From NCBI GenBank assembly GCA_039029935.1, contig JBCCFC010000283.1:1-11929 (forward strand): DNA of 11,929 bases, written 5' to 3'. The notes beneath the pieces are model-generated. The model was not told the DNA's origin. It saw only the letters and a list, made by a program, of their open reading frames with translations, and did not search any database. Each line of letters starts with the position of its first letter. Within the stretch, counting starts at the first letter, position 1. Below are positions 7,586 through 11,929 of the stretch, one piece after another. The stretch comes from G039029935 sp039029935. Its GTDB lineage: Bacteria; Chloroflexota; Anaerolineae; Caldilineales; Caldilineaceae. A program made the position numbers and the translations under genes.

Positions 7586-9235
7586 GTGATGAACTCTAGA
7601 AGAACAGCCATGATTTTAGACGCGCTTGCCATCATGCTTTTACTCGTCTTTACGATGCTTTGGGCCATGCGTTTTTTCAATTTTTCAGCACACCCATTTG
7701 AAGATGCCGCGATTCTGATGCGCTACTCGCTACACGTTGCGGAGGGACATGGGATTGTCTGGAATATTGGCGAGACACCCGTAGATGGTGCGACAGACTT
7801 TCTCTATATGCTGATGGTTGCAGGTGTCACCAACATCGGGATATCGCTACCAGATGCGGCGCGCGGGCTTGGGTTTGTCGCCCATCTTGCCAGTGTTGCC
7901 CTGATCTATTTGGGCATTCGACGATTCTCACACTCCTATATTATTGCCTTAATCTCCGGCGTCTATTTAGCCACAGGGCCTGGGCTAGTCTATGTGGAGG
8001 CAGCATTTGGCACAACTGTGTTTGCATTCTTTGCTTCTTTGACGTGGGTCTTGGCACTCATACTCATGGACCGAGATGAATCTCATCCCCTTGCGTTGGG
8101 GTTTGGGCTATCGGCCTTGACCACAGGGCTAATTCGTCCAGAAGGCGTTTTTCTCACAGGCTTTATGCTGCTCAGTATTCTACTCGCCAAAGGTTGGCGG
8201 AAAAGCCAGAAGACATTGCTCTACTTTATTGCCATCTTCTTGGTGATAGGCGGTGGCTATTTTCTTTGGCGGTGGGACTATTTTGGCTACCCACTCCCGA
8301 ATCCGTTTTATAAAAAGGGGGGTGGGGAGTTACATACGGGTATGTTCAAAGTAGCGTTGCTCAATATTCTCGGTATCTCATACCCATTTTTCTTTGTCTT
8401 TCTGCTTGGTTTGCGATCCAAGGAAGCGTTGTGGCGCACAGTCAGCCTTGTGCTGCCCATCATTGGCTTTGCCGGATTGTGGATGCTGCTCTCGGATGAG
8501 ATGAACTACCGTTCGCGGTTTCAATATGCCGCGTTGCCCATTCTTCTACTCGCTTATCCACTGGTCTTAAAGGGGCTTGCGCAGGAATGGTCCTTGGTGG
8601 ACAAATTTAATAGCTTGACCATGCGTAGCCGGCTGACCCTGATCCTCTTTGCATTGATTATGACAGCATATATTGGCCGGGGGCAAAATATGGGCTATGC
8701 GCGGTTCAATCCGCGTCCCGATGGACGGTATGATGTGGCGATGGTTTTGCGCGACTATCGTGACGAAGGCTATACGATGGCGGTGACAGAAGCGGGGTTG
8801 CTACCACTCTACTCGGAGTGGACCGCCATTGACATGTGGGGATTGAATGACCAGTGGATTGCCCACAATGGCGAGATTACCCAACCCTATTTAGAAGAAC
8901 ATCAGCCCGATTTGGTGATGTTTGCGGGTGATTTTTTGCCCATTGTCCCGGCAGATATCATCTCTCCTTCGCCTTGGAATTCGATGTTGGCGGTTGTACG
9001 CCCGTATGTGGATGAGTACGATTATTGTTTGGTTTCTGCTTTTCGTGAATTCCCACATGGGGCGCATCACTACTATATCAAATCAGAGATTGCCACAAAA
9101 CATCCCGACTTGGTGACGCGGATTCGAGCCGTCCACTATTTTGGTGGCTATTATTCTATTCTTGGAAAGCGAGAAATTGACTATGCCCGCTTTGCACCCA
9201 ATGCGTGTGATGAAGCATCTGCAACAGCATTTTGA
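7586..9235 (+). CDS. GT-C-type membrane glycosyltransferase, AftB-like architecture (second of three)
   Basis: The protein is 549 residues from the GTG at 7586, or 548 from the ATG at 7589, which is equally plausible. A helix at about 9-31 is followed by HPFEDAAILMRY (36-47), where the usual DD is E39-D40 and R46-Y47 are kept. GIVWNIGETPVDGATDFLY follows at 56-74, a variant of the family NPGE-VEG-TN motif. About ten further hydrophobic segments reach residue 370. SDEMNYRSRFQY (303-314) stands where related GT-C enzymes have GGD...R. The soluble C-terminus carries T-E402-A-G and ID..GLND (415-422) and has three later aromatic-rich stretches. Its base composition is G+C-richer than the first paralogue (four hand-counted lines gave about 53-58 percent). 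It is 9 bp from wzt. It probably adds a sugar on the outer face from a polyprenyl-phosphate donor; the sugar is not known. Confidence 0.82.
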   Translation: MMNSRRTAMILDALAIMLLLVFTMLWAMRFFNFSAHPFEDAAILMRYSLHVAEGHGIVWNIGETPVDGATDFLYMLMVAGVTNIGISLPDAARGLGFVAHLASVALIYLGIRRFSHSYIIALISGVYLATGPGLVYVEAAFGTTVFAFFASLTWVLALILMDRDESHPLALGFGLSALTTGLIRPEGVFLTGFMLLSILLAKGWRKSQKTLLYFIAIFLVIGGGYFLWRWDYFGYPLPNPFYKKGGGELHTGMFKVALLNILGISYPFFFVFLLGLRSKEALWRTVSLVLPIIGFAGLWMLLSDEMNYRSRFQYAALPILLLAYPLVLKGLAQEWSLVDKFNSLTMRSRLTLILFALIMTAYIGRGQNMGYARFNPRPDGRYDVAMVLRDYRDEGYTMAVTEAGLLPLYSEWTAIDMWGLNDQWIAHNGEITQPYLEEHQPDLVMFAGDFLPIVPADIISPSPWNSMLAVVRPYVDEYDYCLVSAFREFPHGAHHYYIKSEIATKHPDLVTRIRAVHYFGGYYSILGKREIDYARFAPNACDEASATAF

Positions 9236-10862
9236 GCGATGGACGCTATCTCTCTTGACCTTGGGCTTTACGCTATGGGGTCTATTGTTTATCTATCGAT
9301 CCTCCTTTATTGCCATTGATGGACTACGCTATTTCAGCCTGTTTGATGATGCCATGATATCAATGCGCTATGCTTGGAATTTTGCACATGGCGTGGGGCT
9401 GGTCTGGAACCCGGGTGAATATGTTGAAGGCTATACCAATCTATTGATGGTGTTGTTGATGTCGCTATCCGCATTTGTCATTGACAATAAGCGGTTTGCA
9501 GTGCTGGCAATTCAGTTGGCAGGCATCCTGTTTATGGTGGGGAATGCCTATCTGACCATGCGTATTGCCGATGCTGTCAGTGACGATGAGCGATTATCAA
9601 CGGTGCTGCGTCAACATCTACGCACTCTCGCCTTTTTTTGCACACTGGCATACTACCCACTGGTCTACTGGAGTTTGATGGGGATGGAAACAGGACTTGT
9701 GACGATGCTGCTCTTATTCAGTATCCTGATGGTCCTGCGATATGAAGAAACAGATCAGACCCATTATCTGTATCGCCTTTCGCTATCATTGGGATTGGCT
9801 TATCTGACAAGACCAGATGCATTGGTCCCTGCCCTGATTATATTGGCGTATCTAGGGTATCAGATGAGACAGGCCAGAAAGCTCAAATTATTTTTTGTGG
9901 TCGTCGGTCTCTACCTGATTCTTCCGTTCAGTCAAACACTCTTTCGCTGGTTCTATTATGGCGAACTGGTCCCCAATACCTATGTCTTAAAGATTGAGGG
10001 GATTCCATACATCCACCGTATTCGCAACGGTCTAATTTTTATCAAACCCTTTTTGCAAACCAATCTGGTCATGATCAGTATTGCCTTGTTGGGGGTATTC
10101 TTTGACTTTCACCGCAAAAAATTGCTTTTGGCGATGATCATTTTGGCAACCTTAGGCTATCAAGTCTGGGCAGGCGGCGACCCTTGGCAATATTGGCGAA
10201 TGCTGGCTCCCGTAATGCCATTGATTCTAATGTTGTTGGTGTATGAGTTGCTATGGATGATCGAGGTTCTGGCAAAGACACACTTTTTTCAAAAATATAT
10301 GTTGCGTCGTCCAGTCGTCAATGTGCAATTGATGAAGACCATCATGTTTATTGTTGTCGTGTTTCTCTTTGTGTTACAAACCAACAATGCATTTCGACGT
10401 GAAATCGCCTTCATTTCGAGACCCTATAAAGTAGAAGCACATCGAGGCAATGTAGATATTGCCATTGCCCTTCAAAACGTCACAACACCAAAAGCGACGA
10501 TTGGTGTGATTGAGGCAGGTGTGATTCCTTATTATGCAGATCGTGTAAGCATTGACTTTTTGGGGAAAGCGGATAAGTATATCGCCCGTCTGGAACCGGA
10601 TTTGGTTCAGCCAGACTGGTTTGGGATGCGCGGCGTTGTTGGTCATAACAAGTACGATTTGGACTATTCGATCAAGAAGCAGAAACCCACCTATGTACAG
10701 ACGTACTGGTGGGGTCAATTTGCTTGGGGATCTCAAAGTATTTCGGATTGGGGCAAACAGGCATATGCAGAAACAAACTATAAAGGACATACTTTATTTT
10801 TTTTAAAAGGTTCACCCGAAGTACAATGGGCGCAACTTAGCGATAAGGAGACAACACCATGA
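9183..10862 (+). CDS. GT-C-type membrane glycosyltransferase, closest of the three to the AftB-type consensus
   Basis: The frame opens with a GTG at 9141, but I place the start at ATG 9183, which has GAGA 8 bases upstream; ATG 9210 is an alternative with no visible ribosome site. From 9183 the product is 559 residues. After a helix at about 22-45 come SLFDDAMISMRYAWN (52-66, D55-D56, R62-Y63) and GLVWNPGEYVEGYTNLL (72-88), the full consensus of this GT-C group. AGGDPWQYWRMLAPVMPL at 330-347 is the second hallmark, with D333 and R339. The C-terminal soluble part has E444-A-G and ID..GKAD (457-464), replacing the GLND of its neighbours. The start lies inside the end of the previous gene, an overlap of 53 bp, and the stop overlaps the next start by ATGA. 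It is likely an outer-face transferase using a polyprenyl-phosphate sugar; resemblance to arabinofuranosyltransferases is architectural only. Confidence 0.84.
   Translation: MPALHPMRVMKHLQQHFERWTLSLLTLGFTLWGLLFIYRSSFIAIDGLRYFSLFDDAMISMRYAWNFAHGVGLVWNPGEYVEGYTNLLMVLLMSLSAFVIDNKRFAVLAIQLAGILFMVGNAYLTMRIADAVSDDERLSTVLRQHLRTLAFFCTLAYYPLVYWSLMGMETGLVTMLLLFSILMVLRYEETDQTHYLYRLSLSLGLAYLTRPDALVPALIILAYLGYQMRQARKLKLFFVVVGLYLILPFSQTLFRWFYYGELVPNTYVLKIEGIPYIHRIRNGLIFIKPFLQTNLVMISIALLGVFFDFHRKKLLLAMIILATLGYQVWAGGDPWQYWRMLAPVMPLILMLLVYELLWMIEVLAKTHFFQKYMLRRPVVNVQLMKTIMFIVVVFLFVLQTNNAFRREIAFISRPYKVEAHRGNVDIAIALQNVTTPKATIGVIEAGVIPYYADRVSIDFLGKADKYIARLEPDLVQPDWFGMRGVVGHNKYDLDYSIKKQKPTYVQTYWWGQFAWGSQSISDWGKQAYAETNYKGHTLFFLKGSPEVQWAQLSDKETTP
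10845..10850 (+). promoter_or_regulatory. Strong ribosome binding site for the GT10 gene
   Basis: AAGGAG lies 8 bases before the ATG at 10859, inside the end of the preceding coding region. It is the best Shine-Dalgarno match in the window and fixes this start together with the ATGA overlap. Confidence 0.85.
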
Positions 10863-11899
10863 CATTGGTGCGTGTAATCAAAGATTGGGATTGGCCTGAT
10901 ATAGCACGACAGACACCGAATCACAGCGGTGTATGGGATGGCATCACATTTACAACCGATGCTGTTGAGGAGTGCGATTATGTCATTGTTCTCAACAATA
11001 CACTTGAAACCACAACAGTTACATGCCCACCTGAACATATCTGGTCGATGATTCAAGAGCCGCCTACCGAGTTTAGAAAGGCTTGGCATGTGAATCCACC
11101 CTATGCCGCTCGTATGCTGACAACCGACCTTGACCTGATTGGCCCGCTGTATATGCAGAGCCAAGCGGCCTTGCCTTGGCATGTTAATCAGGATTATGAT
11201 TTTCTTTCAACACTCACCCCGCCAGAAAAGCCACATCAACTCTCTTGGATTACAAGTCGACTCCGCTATTTTCAAGGACACCGCGCACGGATGGATTTTT
11301 TGGATGGTATTCAAGGTAAACTGGATATCGACCTGATCGCCACCTATGAATATTATCTACGTCAAGCAGGGGCTACGCGCGAATCCATTGCCGCGCATCA
11401 AGCAACACTAGGGTTTGTTTGTGTGGAAGATAAATGGTCAGGGTTGGCTCCCTATCGCTATTCCATCGCAGTTGAGAACTATAGCAACCCATTGTATTGG
11501 AGCGAAAAACTGATTGACTGCTATTTGGCGTGGTGCATGCCGATTTATTATGGGTGTACAAGGCTGGCAGACTATTTCCCTATCGAAAGTTTTATCCAGA
11601 TTGACATCCATCAACCCGATGAGGCCATCGGGATTATTGAAGAAGCCATTGCCAACCATGCTTGGCAATGCAACCAAGAGGCCATTGCCCATGCCCGCGA
11701 GCTTATTCTAAATCGCTATCAATTCTTTCCATTTATGGCTCGCCAAATTCATCACTTTGAAACAACATATGGTGCTTTTTCAAAGAAGAAACTTGTCACG
11801 ATTGAACCCCGTCAATTCAAAACACCACTTTGGCGAAAAGCTGTGGGTAAAGCCAAAGGCGCGGTTGTTCGAGCGCAGCGCATGTTTGGGAAAACATAG
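10859..11899 (+). CDS. GT10 family glycosyltransferase (alpha-1,3/4-fucosyltransferase type)
   Basis: This 346-residue protein has no membrane segments or signal peptide and is expected in the cytoplasm. The C-terminal half carries the GT10 donor-site signature: YRYSIAVEN (199-207) followed by YWSEKL (213-218) and MPIYYG (227-232), then FPIESFIQID (240-249). This corresponds to the family pattern Y.(F/Y)....EN....Y.(T/S)EK...(V/I)PI..G. Upstream, SWITSRLRYFQGHRAR (129-144) matches the linker usually written as S-N-K....GH..R, but with SR in place of SN. The N-terminal half (WSMIQEPPTEFRKAW at 62-76) fits the variable acceptor-binding domain. Characterised members transfer fucose from GDP-fucose to GlcNAc or glucose; other GDP-sugars are possible. 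A basic tail follows residue 310. It is coupled to the preceding gene by ATGA and would modify the glycan before Wzm-Wzt export. Confidence 0.88.
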   Translation: MTLVRVIKDWDWPDIARQTPNHSGVWDGITFTTDAVEECDYVIVLNNTLETTTVTCPPEHIWSMIQEPPTEFRKAWHVNPPYAARMLTTDLDLIGPLYMQSQAALPWHVNQDYDFLSTLTPPEKPHQLSWITSRLRYFQGHRARMDFLDGIQGKLDIDLIATYEYYLRQAGATRESIAAHQATLGFVCVEDKWSGLAPYRYSIAVENYSNPLYWSEKLIDCYLAWCMPIYYGCTRLADYFPIESFIQIDIHQPDEAIGIIEEAIANHAWQCNQEAIAHARELILNRYQFFPFMARQIHHFETTYGAFSKKKLVTIEPRQFKTPLWRKAVGKAKGAVVRAQRMFGKT

Positions 11900-11909
11900 G
11901 GGCAATAGC

Positions 11910-11929
11910 ATGACAATAACGATAAAAAG
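11910..11929 (+). CDS. Start of a further gene, cut by the window edge
   Basis: An ATG at 11910 is preceded by AGGGG at 11898-11902 with 7 bases of spacing, the ribosome site overlapping the stop codon of the GT10 gene. The visible codons read M-T-I-T-I-K. The same packing style as the upstream genes suggests that the operon continues; the product cannot be identified. Confidence 0.5.

Noticed and set aside
9141..9182. GTG at 9141 as start of the third GT-C gene
   Set aside because: It would overlap the previous gene by 95 bp and adds residues that look like an out-of-frame reading of that gene; there is no convincing ribosome site.
10374..10790. 138-residue open frame on the minus strand
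   Set aside because: It is antisense to the C-terminal domain of the third GT-C protein and shows no motif or ribosome site that would support it.

Overview
The window is one end-to-end stretch of a cell-surface polysaccharide locus, with every gene on the + strand. It holds a 5'-truncated O-antigen-ligase/TPR protein (1-3549), an ABC-2 polysaccharide export permease Wzm (3708-4535), a polytopic GT-C-type glycosyltransferase (4698-6302), the partner ATPase Wzt with a C-terminal sugar-recognition domain (6299-7576), two more GT-C-type membrane glycosyltransferases (7586-9235 and 9183-10862), a cytoplasmic GT10 (fucosyltransferase-type) enzyme (10859-11899), and the first codons of another gene (11910 to the edge). 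No RNA gene, CRISPR array or complete transposase was seen.

Organism: the sequence is of moderate G+C with few strong codon extremes. Very long Wzy/WaaL-type ligases carrying a second block of membrane helices and a C-terminal TPR tail, together with TCACTNN heptamer intergenic repeats, remind me of Chloroflexota, with cyanobacteria as an alternative. This is a recollection-based inference and no marker gene is present to settle it.

Layout: the first gene is separated from wzm by a 150-bp intergenic region. It is almost wholly made of heptamer repeats, purine-rich on the left and their complement on the right, around a 13-bp palindrome. A second, 162-bp intergenic region between wzm and the first GT-C gene contains an 85-bp MITE-like element with 10-bp inverted termini and two internal hairpins. 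From 4698 onward the genes are tightly packed: two ATGA start/stop overlaps, one 9-bp gap and one overlap of about 50 bp. They look like one transcription and translation unit.

How the parts fit: the GT10 enzyme and probably enzymes outside the window would act in the cytoplasm. Wzm-Wzt would flip the lipid-linked glycan, perhaps after recognition by the Wzt C-terminal domain. The three GT-C proteins, each with an acidic N-terminal loop motif and a soluble C-terminal domain with a shared E-[AV]-G...ID..G motif, would add sugars from polyprenyl-phosphate donors on the outer face. The ligase-like protein would transfer or polymerise the product. This layout resembles mycobacterial arabinogalactan assembly (ABC export followed by AftB-type outside decoration) more than a textbook O-antigen locus. 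The wzm and wzt genes, normally adjacent, are split here by an AT-rich GT-C gene next to the MITE, which suggests a later insertion.
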